A DNA stretch of 64,000 nucleotides from NCBI GenBank assembly GCA_031430575.1, contig JANPBT010000069.1, forward strand, positions 16,093 to 80,092, written 5' to 3'. The notes under the pieces are model-generated. The model did no database searches, had not been told where the DNA came from, and worked only from the letters and a program-made list of their open reading frames with translations. Both the position numbers and the translations under genes were made by a program. The stretch's first letter is position 1, and each line of letters opens with the position of its first letter. Source of the stretch: JANMDS01 sp031430575 (lineage in GTDB: Bacteria > Pseudomonadota > Gammaproteobacteria > Burkholderiales > Casimicrobiaceae). Shown one piece after another: positions 1 to 8,699 of the stretch.

Positions 1-2
1 CG

Positions 3-1658
3 CATGGCGCGCAGTTGAGCGCGGGCGAGCGTGGGAGTGTGGGCGCGTACACCTACTTGAGCGGGCACATCGCAGATGGCTTGAGCGCCCGCATTGATGC
101 CAGCGTGAATTCACTGCGCCCTGAAATTGACAATGCTAAAGGGCAAAAGCATTTCGTAGGGGCGGCGTTTGACGCGCGCTTCGGCGCTACGAAAATCTCG
201 CTCGATTTAGAAACGCACCGCTTCAAGCAACCCTCCGTGCCGGGCGCGAGCCCGCTCGATACCGATGGTGATGGGCTCGGCGATGCGCTACCTGCGGCGC
301 AATCTCGGCGTAATTTGAATGCGCAGTTATGGACGCAGCCTTTTGAGACGCAATCAACGCTCGCAGCGCTCAAGCTTTCACATGCAGTCAATGCCGCGTG
401 GACGCTAAACGCTGCCGCGCAAACCCAGCGCGTGCGCACGAATGACCGCATCGCATTCCCCGATGGTTGCAGCAACGACGCAGCGTATGTTTACCCAGGG
501 TTTTGTAAAAACGGCGATTACGATCTTTATGATTTTCGCAGCGATAACGAGCGGCGCACGCTCAACGTATTTGATCTTCATGCGCGCGGATCGCATGATG
601 TCGCTGGCGCGAGAGCCACGCTCAGACTCGGCGCGCAACAGCGCGATTTCAAGCAACGCACGCAAGCCCAAGCCTACAACTACGCGGGCAGCGGTAATCT
701 ATTTGCATCGCAAGTTTCGCAAGTTGATGCCGCGCCGCAGGCAACAATTGCAGGCACAAATCTTAACGAGCGCGCTACCGAGCTCTACGCCAATGCGCAC
801 TTTGATTTCAACAACGGACTCAATGCCTTTGCGGGCGTGCGCAATGCGCGTATCGAGCGCGCCTCGATACGCACCGATGGTAGCGAGCCATTTGAGGTAA
901 AGCAAAGCGTGGCCACGCCGTGGCTCGGCGCGTCGTTCGCAATGAATAAATCGTTGAACGTCTATGCAAGCTGGGGCCAAGGGGCGGAGAGTGAAGTGGT
1001 GCCCAATCGCCCGGGGCAATATACGAACTACGGCGCAGCATTGCCAACACTCAAAAGCACGCAAATGGAAATCGGTTTGAAGTGGCAAGCTGCGCCGCGC
1101 TTATTGTTCACGGCAGCCACTTTTGAAATTGAAAAGCCCTATGGCGACGATCTCGCGGCGGGCGAGGGCGTGTTTACGCGCGTCGCTGGCGCAAAAGCTG
1201 CACGTCATCGCGGGCTCGAGCTCGCCGCGATCGGGAAAATTGCGCCGCAGGTATCGCTGCAGGCAAGTGTGGCGTTACTCGATGCGCAATATACAAAAGC
1301 ACTCAATGAATCGCTCATCGGCAAGCGCGTAACGAACGTGCCACGCGTTGCGGGCTCGGTGTTTGTGGATTATCAATTTGCAAACCTAAAAGGCTTGGCA
1401 ATCAACGCGCTTGTGTCGGCGCAAGGCAAAAAGGCAGTGAGCGCAGATAACGCAGTGCAAATCGGCGGCGGGCAGCTCGATCTCGGCGCACGCTATATCT
1501 ACGCCGGCAGTGGTCAGCGCGTAACGTGGCGATTAAATATTGAAAACGTTACGAATCGCGAAGCCTGGCGGGAAGCACCGACGCAGCCGTGGGGCGGCAT
1601 TTATTTGCTGCCTACGCCTGCGCGTGCGCTGCGTGCAAGTGTGGCTGTGGATTGGTAA
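3..1658 (+). CDS. TonB-dependent outer-membrane receptor, C-terminal part
   Basis: The 5' end lies outside the window; the frame is open from base 3 and about 551 residues are visible. Alternating amphipathic beta strands, a late NVPR motif, a GxRY strand followed by an NIENVTNREAW segment, and a terminal aromatic residue (VDW) are typical of the beta-barrel of siderophore-type TonB-dependent receptors, which import a ligand across the outer membrane using TonB energy. The plug domain is not visible. The ligand cannot be read from the sequence; the convergent PnuC/NadR-like pair hints at a vitamin or nucleoside but is not proof. A variant copy of the 14-bp window-wide element (1240-1253) is read as IAPQV within a strand. 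Confidence 0.88.
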   Translation, partial: HGAQLSAGERGSVGAYTYLSGHIADGLSARIDASVNSLRPEIDNAKGQKHFVGAAFDARFGATKISLDLETHRFKQPSVPGASPLDTDGDGLGDALPAAQSRRNLNAQLWTQPFETQSTLAALKLSHAVNAAWTLNAAAQTQRVRTNDRIAFPDGCSNDAAYVYPGFCKNGDYDLYDFRSDNERRTLNVFDLHARGSHDVAGARATLRLGAQQRDFKQRTQAQAYNYAGSGNLFASQVSQVDAAPQATIAGTNLNERATELYANAHFDFNNGLNAFAGVRNARIERASIRTDGSEPFEVKQSVATPWLGASFAMNKSLNVYASWGQGAESEVVPNRPGQYTNYGAALPTLKSTQMEIGLKWQAAPRLLFTAATFEIEKPYGDDLAAGEGVFTRVAGAKAARHRGLELAAIGKIAPQVSLQASVALLDAQYTKALNESLIGKRVTNVPRVAGSVFVDYQFANLKGLAINALVSAQGKKAVSADNAVQIGGGQLDLGARYIYAGSGQRVTWRLNIENVTNREAWREAPTQPWGGIYLLPTPARALRASVAVDW

Positions 1659-1681
1659 AAAAGCTGCGTTTTTTGCGAAAA

Positions 1682-1695
1682 CTGCGCCGCAGGTA
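1682..1695 (+). repeat. 14-bp element, single copy
   Basis: Exact CTGCGCCGCAGGTA in the short gap between the convergent receptor and NadR-like genes, after a T-rich stretch. Confidence 0.9.
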
Positions 1696-1702
1696 GATGC
1701 AA

Positions 1703-2239
1703 CTAAAGCGCTAGCAACTGTTGCAATGCCGCGAGCGCGTGCGTTGTGCGCGCTTCGCCGTGGCCGTATACGCGAATGGGCGTGATGGCATGCGCGGCGA
1801 GTGCCGCGTCGATGCGTTTAACAAATGCATCGCGCACGTCAGGGCCGTCCCGTTGCAACCCATCGGGCGTCCACGCGATGTCGGGTGCACACACGAGCGT
1901 ATGCGCATAGTGCTGATGGTGGGCAATCGCTGGCGCCATCAATGAATCGTCGTTGAAATAATATTGGCTGGCGAGTGCGATGGTGAGCGGGGTGGTGTCA
2001 CACAGCACAACACCGATACCTGCGGCGCAGTTTTTAGCGCTTTCAATCTCCCGCGCGATCTGCGCCTGCATGATCGCGCGCTGCTCATCTTGCTGCGGCG
2101 TGCGTCCGCGTGCGTCTACCCATTCGCGGAGCACTTCTGGCACGACGATTGCGCCGGGCAGCACCCGCGCTAGCGCGCATGCAAGCGAGGTTTTGCCAGT
2201 GCTCTCAGCACCCATGATGGCGATGCGGGTCGCGGTCAT
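1703..2239 (-). CDS. NadR-like ATPase / ribosylnicotinamide kinase-type protein
   Basis: A 178-residue P-loop protein. The N-terminus carries the Walker A motif GAESTGKT, followed by a conserved EVLREW stretch and a CDTTPL motif. The late LVCAPDIAWTPDGLQRDG segment closely matches the C-terminal ribosylnicotinamide kinase domain of NadR; no DNA-binding or adenylyltransferase domain is present. The expected role is phosphorylation of nicotinamide riboside imported by PnuC. The start was chosen at the ATG that overlaps the pnuC stop by 4 bases (ATGA), so the two are translationally coupled. An element copy (2017-2030) is read as CAAGI just before CDTTPL. A thiamine-related substrate remains possible. 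Confidence 0.8.
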   Translation of the reverse strand: MTATRIAIMGAESTGKTSLACALARVLPGAIVVPEVLREWVDARGRTPQQDEQRAIMQAQIAREIESAKNCAAGIGVVLCDTTPLTIALASQYYFNDDSLMAPAIAHHQHYAHTLVCAPDIAWTPDGLQRDGPDVRDAFVKRIDAALAAHAITPIRVYGHGEARTTHALAALQQLLAL

Positions 2240-2859
2240 GTCTCTCTCTGCGCGGTGTGTGCCACGTGCGTTGCGTGCCAAACCTTCCAACCCACGACGG
2301 CGAGGATTAAAAAGAGGACATACAAAATGGCAGTGAGCGTCAGGCTTTTATAAAGATAGAGCGGAATTGAGACTGCATTCACGATAACCCAAAGTGGCCA
2401 GTTTTCAATATATTTGCGCGCGAGTAGATAGGTTGCGATCAAGCTGCCCGCCGTTGGGAAAGCATCCCACCACGCGACGTCGGTATCGGTGAAATGCTTC
2501 AAAAATGCACCGATAGCAAGCCACGCTACAAACCAAGCAATCACTAGCCAGAGCCATAAACTGCGCCGCAGGTATTGTGGTCGCAGTGGCTTGCGCCTAA
2601 GCAAATCTTCTCTAGCAAAACCCCATTGCCACCAGCCATAGAAGGCGACGACGATGAAGACGATTTGCAGCGCTGCTTCGCCATAAAGCTTGCTCACATA
2701 AAAAAGCCAAGCGTAAAGCGCCGAGGCTGCAATCGTAAATGGCCACGCCCAATGCACTTGCTTGATATTGAGCACAACACAAATGAGCGAGAGAATGAAG
2801 GCAGCGATTTCAAGCCACGTTACGGGCGCGGCGAATAACGTAAATGCAGTTTCGAGCAT
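2236..2859 (-). CDS. pnuC: PnuC-family vitamin/nucleoside transporter
   Basis: A 207-residue membrane protein with about seven hydrophobic segments. The WLEIAAFILSLICVVLNIKQ start, the YGWWQW motif and the late NWPLWVIVNAVSIPLY motif are PnuC family hallmarks. PnuC proteins are facilitators for nicotinamide riboside or, as PnuT, thiamine; uptake is pulled by intracellular phosphorylation, here probably by the overlapping NadR-like kinase. The start is the ATG before LETAF; a longer open frame upstream has no PnuC similarity. One element copy (2561-2574) is read as YLRR in a cytoplasmic loop, and another (2870-2883) lies just upstream. No TPP riboswitch was recognised ahead of the gene, which weakly favours nicotinamide riboside. 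Confidence 0.88.
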   Translation of the reverse strand: MLETAFTLFAAPVTWLEIAAFILSLICVVLNIKQVHWAWPFTIAASALYAWLFYVSKLYGEAALQIVFIVVAFYGWWQWGFAREDLLRRKPLRPQYLRRSLWLWLVIAWFVAWLAIGAFLKHFTDTDVAWWDAFPTAGSLIATYLLARKYIENWPLWVIVNAVSIPLYLYKSLTLTAILYVLFLILAVVGWKVWHATHVAHTAQRET

Positions 2860-2869
2860 CTTGGCACTA

Positions 2870-2883
2870 TACCTGCGGCGCAG
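2870..2883 (-). repeat. 14-bp element, single copy
   Basis: TACCTGCGGCGCAG on the plus strand, just upstream of the pnuC start. The remaining ~250 bases to the next gene hold no gene that I can see. Confidence 0.9.
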
Positions 2884-3135
2884 TGATCGGCTGCGTTTAT
2901 CGCACGACGGGGAAGGCAGGCCGTGCGGCTTGCGGCAGATCATGCGCAGACTTTATTGTTGATCGCCTGCCAACCCGATTTTTTGTACCGTGCGCGATCG
3001 GTGGAAAACCGACATTCACGCCTCATGGTGTGAAACATTGCGCGTGAACTGAGGTCTTACTAATCTTGATCGCAACACACGCTTTGATCCGAGTAGACGT
3101 CAAAGCGAGATCACTCAAATGATTGAAAACACCTA

Positions 3136-3663
3136 ATGAAGATTAAGCACTGGATGCAAAAAACTGCGCCGCAGGTATTGGCGCAGTTAGATCATCCTGC
3201 GCTCGCGTGGGCCAAGCCGATGATGGTCTCAAGACGGTTGCTCGCCTTCACGCGGCGCGGCACGGCACGCGGGGTTGCGATTGGGTTTCTCGCCGGGGCG
3301 ATTCCCGGGCCGCTGCAGGTGATCAGTGCCCTTGGCTTATGCGTTTTATTTCGTGCAAACGTAGCCGCCGCAGTGATTGCAACGTGCTACAGCAATCCGT
3401 TCACCATCGTGCCGATTTACTGGGTTGCGCATGCGCTGGGGCGCGCGATCATTCCCGGCGACGATGCCGCACCGACGCTCGCAGGCTTTTCAAAATTGAG
3501 TGAAGGGGGTTGGATTGCAGACTTCACCATTTGGGCGTCTGCGCTCGGTAAGCCCCTTTTTGTGGGGCTGCCCGTGCTGGCGATTTCATTGGCCGTAGCC
3601 AGCTATTTTTTAACGCAATGCGTTTGGGCGCAAGCGGCGCGCAAACGAGCCCGAGCGCGCTAG
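3136..3663 (+). CDS. DUF2062 membrane protein
   Basis: A 175-residue protein with the DUF2062 signature: a basic RRGTARGVAIGFLAGAIPGP stretch, a hydrophobic segment, the CYSNPFT motif and a C-terminal transmembrane segment followed by a basic tail. DUF2062 proteins are inner-membrane proteins of unknown function, sometimes associated with glycosyltransferases. Near the N-terminus an element copy (3164-3177) is read as TAPQV. Convergent with the ABC permease genes; the gap between them holds an inverted element pair. Confidence 0.85.
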   Translation: MKIKHWMQKTAPQVLAQLDHPALAWAKPMMVSRRLLAFTRRGTARGVAIGFLAGAIPGPLQVISALGLCVLFRANVAAAVIATCYSNPFTIVPIYWVAHALGRAIIPGDDAAPTLAGFSKLSEGGWIADFTIWASALGKPLFVGLPVLAISLAVASYFLTQCVWAQAARKRARAR

Positions 3664-3664
3664 A

Positions 3665-3736
3665 TACCTGCGGCGCAGAATGAGCCGTGTTCAGGCCAAA
3701 AAGCGAGATTTATTTGCCCAATCTGCGCCGCAGGTA
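3665..3736. repeat. Inverted pair of the 14-bp element
   Basis: TACCTGCGGCGCAG at 3665-3678 and its inverse at 3723-3736, separated by 44 bases, between convergent genes. In RNA the arms could pair over at least 14 bp, so this may serve as a bidirectional terminator. Confidence 0.85.
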
Positions 3737-3749
3737 TTGATCAGATGCG

Positions 3750-4586
3750 TTAGCCTTTTGTCGCGCCCGCTGTCAGCCCGCCTACCATATATTTGCGAAA
3801 CACGTAATACAAAATCGCGGGCGGCAGCGCGTAAAGCAAGCCTGCGGTCATGAGCAATTCCCATGGCGAATCGTCAGCGTTTAAGAAATGCCCGAGCGCC
3901 ACTGCGAGCGTTTGGTGCTCTTCGCGCGAGAGGAGTAAAAAAGCGTAAAGATATTCATTCCACGCGAGGAGCACCGCGTAGGTGCCAATCGCAACGAGCG
4001 ACGGCACCATCAGCGGCAGGTAAACCAGGCGGAATAATTGCCACGGCGTCGCGCCGTCAATTTTGGCGGCTTCATCGAGCTCGAGCGGAAGCTTATCGCT
4101 CGCTTGCTTGAGCACCCAGATTGCGTACGGCGAGGCGAGCGTAACCATCGCTAAGATGAGCGCCCAGCGGTTGTTGAGCAGACCGTAAGTGCCCATCGCT
4201 TTGTACATCGGCACGGCTAAAAAAGCAGCCGGAATGAGATAGGTGAAAAGCGCGGCATTCATCACGAAACGTCCACCCGGCACCCGCAGACGGCTGATTG
4301 CGAACGCGGCAGTGGTGGCCACGAACAGCGTGAGCGCCCCGGCGGTAAGCGCGATCAAGAGCGATGAGCCGATCTGCGACCAAAAATGGGTGAGATAAAA
4401 ATGCTTTTGCTGCACGACGATACCGATGTTTTGCAAGGTCGGGTCAGACGGCCAAAGCTTGCCGGAGAAGCCTTTATCTTTGGCATTAAATGCAAAAAGG
4501 CAAATATGATAAATCGGCAGCATCGTCCACAGTAAGACCGGTAAGCCGATGAGCAGTAACTTACCTTCACTTAGAAATTTTTTCAT
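3750..4586 (-). CDS. ABC sugar-type importer permease, MalG-like
   Basis: A 278-residue inner-membrane permease with six hydrophobic segments and the EAA loop ELDEAAKIDGATPWQLFRLV, which docks the ATPase. This is the CUT1 MalG/UgpE half of a carbohydrate-type importer. It overlaps the preceding permease by 4 bases (ATGA) and is the last gene of the binding protein-permease-permease operon. No ATPase gene follows, so a shared MsmK/UgpC-type ATPase encoded elsewhere would be needed. The substrate is not identifiable. Confidence 0.92.
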   Translation of the reverse strand: MKKFLSEGKLLLIGLPVLLWTMLPIYHICLFAFNAKDKGFSGKLWPSDPTLQNIGIVVQQKHFYLTHFWSQIGSSLLIALTAGALTLFVATTAAFAISRLRVPGGRFVMNAALFTYLIPAAFLAVPMYKAMGTYGLLNNRWALILAMVTLASPYAIWVLKQASDKLPLELDEAAKIDGATPWQLFRLVYLPLMVPSLVAIGTYAVLLAWNEYLYAFLLLSREEHQTLAVALGHFLNADDSPWELLMTAGLLYALPPAILYYVFRKYMVGGLTAGATKG

Positions 4587-5479
4587 GCGCCCACCGCATC
4601 GGCTTCGGTTGGTTTGGAGAGTCGTCGCATCATGTAATACGCCAGCGGCAGCACAAAAGGCAATGCGCAGACGATCGTGGCCATCGCCATATCGACTTGA
4701 TCGAGCCGCAAATAGCGGATGCCCAGCGTTGCCATCACGTGCGTGAGATCGGCAGGGTTACCACCTGTGAGTAGATAAACGCTATTGAAGTCGCCGAGGG
4801 TCCAGATCATCGAGAGGATTGTGCTCGTGAGGTAAAGCGTTTTCAAAGAAGGCCAGGTCACAAATTTGAATTTTTGCCAACTTGTCGCACCATCAACGCT
4901 CGCCGCTTCGTAAAGCCCCGCGGGAATCGCGAGTCGCCCCGCAATGAGAATGAGCGTCCAGAAGGGAAGGCTCTTCCAAATGTGGGTGAGCATGGACATG
5001 CCGAGCGCGATCCACGGATCGTTTAGCCAGTTTGGGCCGTCGTTACCGGTTAAATTAAAGATGGTGGTGTTGATCACGCCCCACTCAGGATTGAGCATGA
5101 AGCGGATCGACAGAATCGTCGGGATCGACGGTACAGCCCACGGCAAAATGAAAATCACTGACAGAATTTTGATCCACCAATTGGTGCGGATAAAAAAACC
5201 AGATAAGACTAGCGCAATCAAAAATTTCACATTGACCGCGACGACGACGAAGATGAACGTGTTGATGACCGAACGAAAAAATACGGGGTCTTTAAAGAGT
5301 TTGCGATAGCTCTCTGGGTTGCTTGCCAGCGACAGACCATAAAAAACGGGATAGATTACGAAGATGCAAAAGACCAGCGCGTACGGAATGATGAGCAGTA
5401 AGCCCCACTTCGCGTAGGCGTCCATGCGCTTGGGCGTAATGGCCGGGTGTTCGAGCATTGAGGCGGTAGCCGTGGTCAT
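4583..5479 (-). CDS. ABC sugar-type importer permease, MalF-like
   Basis: A 298-residue permease with six predicted transmembrane segments and the EAA loop GLYEAASVDGATSWQKFKFV. It is the MalF/UgpA partner of the overlapping downstream MalG-like gene in the same CUT1 transporter. The binding-protein gene lies 102 bases upstream, separated by a strong hairpin made of two element copies, which could lower permease expression relative to the binding protein. Confidence 0.92.
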   Translation of the reverse strand: MTTATASMLEHPAITPKRMDAYAKWGLLLIIPYALVFCIFVIYPVFYGLSLASNPESYRKLFKDPVFFRSVINTFIFVVVAVNVKFLIALVLSGFFIRTNWWIKILSVIFILPWAVPSIPTILSIRFMLNPEWGVINTTIFNLTGNDGPNWLNDPWIALGMSMLTHIWKSLPFWTLILIAGRLAIPAGLYEAASVDGATSWQKFKFVTWPSLKTLYLTSTILSMIWTLGDFNSVYLLTGGNPADLTHVMATLGIRYLRLDQVDMAMATIVCALPFVLPLAYYMMRRLSKPTEADAVGA

Positions 5480-5515
5480 GGGCAGTGACTTTCAAAAATG
5501 CGAGAGGCGATAAAA

Positions 5516-5552
5516 CTGCGCCGCAGGTATTTTCACTATACCTGCGGCGCAA
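5516..5552. repeat. Inverted element pair forming a tight hairpin inside an operon
   Basis: Here the order is reversed from other pairs: CTGCGCCGCAGGTA at 5516-5529, then TACCTGCGGCGCAA at 5539-5552, with a loop of under 10 bases. It sits between the binding-protein stop and the first permease start. A stable 13-14-bp stem there could act as a partial terminator or protect the upstream message from 3' decay. Confidence 0.85.
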
Positions 5553-5581
5553 TTTCTAAAGAACGCAATACGAAGCGGAGC

Positions 5582-6964
5582 TTACGAGCCTGCGACTTCC
5601 TTGATGCGCGCCATCATTTCATCGACTGCTTTATCAACGGGAATCTTATCGTTGACCACGCGGTTCATCGCTTTTGCCCAAACGTTTTCATTATTCAAAA
5701 TCGTGAATTTGTAATTTTTCACAAATTCAAAATTGTTGGTGCCTGAGCTAAATTGCTTATGCACTGTTGAGCGGTGTGGGTCAGAGTTCCAAAAGGCGGA
5801 GCGCGCTGCGCCACTTTTGGTCACCGGATACCAACGCCCGAGCGCGCCTTCTACGAACGGAATCGTATTTTCATCTTGCAAGAGGAACGCGATAAATTCT
5901 TTCGCGCGCTTCTTGTTTTTAGATTGATCGAAAACCATACCAGTTTTCACCGCTGCTCGATATTTCATCGGCGCGCCATCTGGCCGCGTTGGAAAGCCGG
6001 CGGTCGCGATGAGTTTGTCGTAATTGTTTTTTGCCGTTGCGCGTTGATCTGCGTTGAGCGTTTGGTTGTTCATGTCGTCAAGATGCTTGGTCGCAATCGA
6101 AATCGTTGCGTTGTGCGTCATGATGATCGTTTTGTTGTGGAACGAAACGTTGTTGTCTGGATCTTTCCAGCTCGTAGACGACGGTGGCGTGCAGCCACGC
6201 GTGAGTAGGCTCGTGTAATCGCGCAAGGCATTAATGAGTGCGTCACGATTTTTGGCATCGAGCACGATCTTGCCGCTGCCATCTACCAGATTGACGCCCC
6301 AAGCATCAGCAAAGGTCAAGAAGCTGTAAAACGAGTCAGAGGAATCAACGCCCATCGGATTGCCAACCGCGTAAACGCGCTTGCCGGTCTTTTGGCGATA
6401 GGCAGGCTGCACTTTATCGCACCAAAAATCCCAGTAGGCTTTCCAAGTGGTCGGAATATCGCTCTCTTTAAAGCCCGCTTCTTCCAGCATATCTTTCCAA
6501 TACTGGATGTGCATCGTCTGCTGCTCCAGCGGGAAAGCGTAGTAAGCGGTTTTCTTTGTTTTATCGTTGTAGAGATAAGTCGTCTCGGCGGTATTGGGCA
6601 GGAAGCTGCCTTTGATCGGGTTGATCACATCGCTGATATCTTCGAGCTTGCCGTCAAAGGCCCATTTGCTAGTAACTTGGAAATCGTAAACATGACCAAA
6701 CGACATATCGGGCGGGCTCCCTGAATCGAGCGCCGCAACCGTTTTCGGAATAATCTCTTGCACCGCATAGCGCGAAAGATCAACTTTTACGCCAGTCTTG
6801 GCTTCAAATTTTTTGACCACTTCATCAAGCGCGGCATCCTCCGCCGGATAAAACCCTTTGGTAAACCAGACAGTCAATTTCTCTTGCGCAAACGATGGCG
6901 CAGCAAGAGCAAAAACCGAAGCGGCAACTGATGCAGCAACGGCGGTGCGTAAACCTTGTCTCAT
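5582..6964 (-). CDS. ABC importer periplasmic solute-binding protein
   Basis: A 460-residue extracellular solute-binding protein family 1 member. The N-terminal signal peptide ends at AAPSFAQ, followed by the LTVWFTKGFYPAEDAALDEVV start of the mature lobe; FPLEQQT and FHNKTIIMTHN segments fit sugar-type binding proteins. The start was chosen at the ATG with a strong AAGGAGGAG ribosome site; a longer frame upstream lacks one. It captures the substrate for the two downstream permeases. At 460 residues it is somewhat longer than the usual ~420. The substrate is unknown. Confidence 0.9.
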   Translation of the reverse strand: MRQGLRTAVAASVAASVFALAAPSFAQEKLTVWFTKGFYPAEDAALDEVVKKFEAKTGVKVDLSRYAVQEIIPKTVAALDSGSPPDMSFGHVYDFQVTSKWAFDGKLEDISDVINPIKGSFLPNTAETTYLYNDKTKKTAYYAFPLEQQTMHIQYWKDMLEEAGFKESDIPTTWKAYWDFWCDKVQPAYRQKTGKRVYAVGNPMGVDSSDSFYSFLTFADAWGVNLVDGSGKIVLDAKNRDALINALRDYTSLLTRGCTPPSSTSWKDPDNNVSFHNKTIIMTHNATISIATKHLDDMNNQTLNADQRATAKNNYDKLIATAGFPTRPDGAPMKYRAAVKTGMVFDQSKNKKRAKEFIAFLLQDENTIPFVEGALGRWYPVTKSGAARSAFWNSDPHRSTVHKQFSSGTNNFEFVKNYKFTILNNENVWAKAMNRVVNDKIPVDKAVDEMMARIKEVAGS

Positions 6965-7101
6965 TACGAACTCCTCCTTTTTGGTGTGAAAGGATTCTAT
7001 ACGCATTTCTGTCGCTTCGCCTGACGTGATTTTGCTAATACGTACACGCGCGAATACATGCGAACATGCTGCGCGGTGGTCGCACGCGATATGCATTGAT
7101 G

Positions 7102-7142
7102 TACCTGCGGCGCAGATTGAGCCTATTTCTACGCCGCAGGTG
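7102..7142. repeat. Inverted pair of the 14-bp element
   Basis: TACCTGCGGCGCAG at 7102-7115 and a variant CTACGCCGCAGGTG at 7129-7142, just downstream of the protease gene. Confidence 0.8.
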
Positions 7143-7167
7143 GGGTAAAGCGCGGCTTAAAGCGCGC

Positions 7168-8334
7168 TTAGTTTTTTTGGGCGCGTAGCGGCGGTCGTTT
7201 ATCGAGCGTTACGTCGATGGTCAGCCGCTCACTGCGTCGCTGCACGGTTAGCGGCACTTTTGTGCCCGGTTTTGTGCCCGCGATAGTCGCGATCGCTTCA
7301 AACTGATCGCCCACAGGTTTGCCGTTGATTTCTAAAATCACATCGTAGCGTCGCAAACCGGCGTTTGCAGCCGGCCCATCTTCGACCACGGAATAGATCC
7401 CCGCGCCCTTTACACCCTGCACATCTTGCATGGCCACGCCTAAGTATCCACGACTCACCGAGCCGGTGGCGACGATTTGCTCCATCGTTGAGCGCACCAG
7501 ATTTGAAGGAATCGAAAAGCCAATGCCAGCCGTCGAGCCGGTGCGGGTAAAGATGGCGCTGTTAATCCCGACCAACTCTCCCGTGGTGTTAACCAAAGGG
7601 CCGCCGGAATTGCCCGGGTTGATCGCGGCATCGGTCTGAATGAAATCTTCAAAGGGGTTGGTCTCGCTCACCCGCTTGCGGGCAAGTGCTGAGATGATGC
7701 CCATCGTCACGGTATTGCTAATACCAAATGGGTTGCCCATCGCGAGCACGACATCACCGACTTGCAACGCATCAGAATTGCCAAGGGTCATTGTGGGTAA
7801 ATTGGCCTCCTCGACTTTCAGCACGGCAAGGTCACTCTCAGGATCGGCGCCGATCACTTTCGCTTTAAGCATGCGGCCGTCCACGAGCATGACATCAATA
7901 TCGGTCGCACCGCTAATCACGTGAAAATTAGTGAGCACCATGCCATCCGCGCTCACGATCACGCCCGAGCCCTCGCCAACGGGCTGAGACTGCTGCTCTT
8001 GGCTGCGTCGCCCAAAGAGCCTTTCAAATACCGGATCGCCCGCAAACGGGCTCGCGCGGCGGTCGACCCGACGGGTCTGGATACTCACGACTGCGGGCAG
8101 GGCGCGCTTAACCGCCGGCGCAAAAGACGCGACTGGCGTCACCGGCGCTGCAATGGGTGAAATCTGCGCCGCAGGTAAAACGACGGGGCTTGCCGGGGCG
8201 GGAGTGCTCGCCGATTTTTGCGCGTTAACCCATGGCATGCGAACCCATTCCGGGCGCAGGGTTGCGGCAACAAAAAGTAGCGCAAGCGCAACGGTGCAGA
8301 TTTGGGCAAACAAAAGCCAGAGGCGGTGCAGCAT
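7168..8334 (-). CDS. DegS/DegQ-like periplasmic trypsin-type serine protease
   Basis: A 388-residue HtrA-family protease. The N-terminal membrane anchor (LHRLWLLFAQICTVALALLF) is followed by the protease domain with the catalytic triad visible in TNFHVI (His), ESDLAVL (Asp) and GNSGGP (Ser), then one C-terminal PDZ domain. A single PDZ and an N-terminal anchor match the DegS/AlgW type, used in envelope stress sensing or quality control. I chose the ATG before LHRLW because this N-terminus matches betaproteobacterial homologues as I recall them; upstream starts at 8394 (ATG) and 8409 (TTG) have no better ribosome site. An element copy (8164-8177) is read as LPAAQI in the low-complexity linker. 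Confidence 0.9.
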   Translation of the reverse strand: MLHRLWLLFAQICTVALALLFVAATLRPEWVRMPWVNAQKSASTPAPASPVVLPAAQISPIAAPVTPVASFAPAVKRALPAVVSIQTRRVDRRASPFAGDPVFERLFGRRSQEQQSQPVGEGSGVIVSADGMVLTNFHVISGATDIDVMLVDGRMLKAKVIGADPESDLAVLKVEEANLPTMTLGNSDALQVGDVVLAMGNPFGISNTVTMGIISALARKRVSETNPFEDFIQTDAAINPGNSGGPLVNTTGELVGINSAIFTRTGSTAGIGFSIPSNLVRSTMEQIVATGSVSRGYLGVAMQDVQGVKGAGIYSVVEDGPAANAGLRRYDVILEINGKPVGDQFEAIATIAGTKPGTKVPLTVQRRSERLTIDVTLDKRPPLRAQKN

Positions 8335-8699
8335 AAGGGGTAGCAAATCTCGTTGAGCGTGAACGCTTAATTTCGATATTGTAGGTAAGGTCATGCTGCG
8401 CAGATTCAATGGCGCGCTGGGCGAGTACGCCTAAAACGCAGAATCTGCGTCTAATTTCCACCCTAGACGGCGCGCCGTAAAGCGCAGTTTCGTGTTGCGG
8501 CGCAGCAAGTTGCACTTAATATTTAAATTTATTTTTGTGAAGTCTTTTATTGCAATTTGATGAAAGCGGGCGTACAAAAAGAATTGTGAAATATTCACTT
8601 CGACTACGCGAGGCGCATCGGCATCCACACCACGAACACCGCAACACTCCCCGTTTGTTAACTTGTAGTTCTACTTCACATTTAATCAAGGAGTTCGGT
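8335..8699. other. Intergenic region between the divergent protease and hpf genes
   Basis: About 365 bases without a convincing gene. An AT-rich block (about 8515-8560) probably holds the hpf promoter, but no clear -35/-10 pair could be assigned. A good ribosome site (AAGGAG) sits just before the hpf start. Confidence 0.5.

Noticed and set aside
2860..3135. TPP or other riboswitch upstream of pnuC
   Set aside because: No CTGAGA/thi-box arrangement or other known core was found on either strand.
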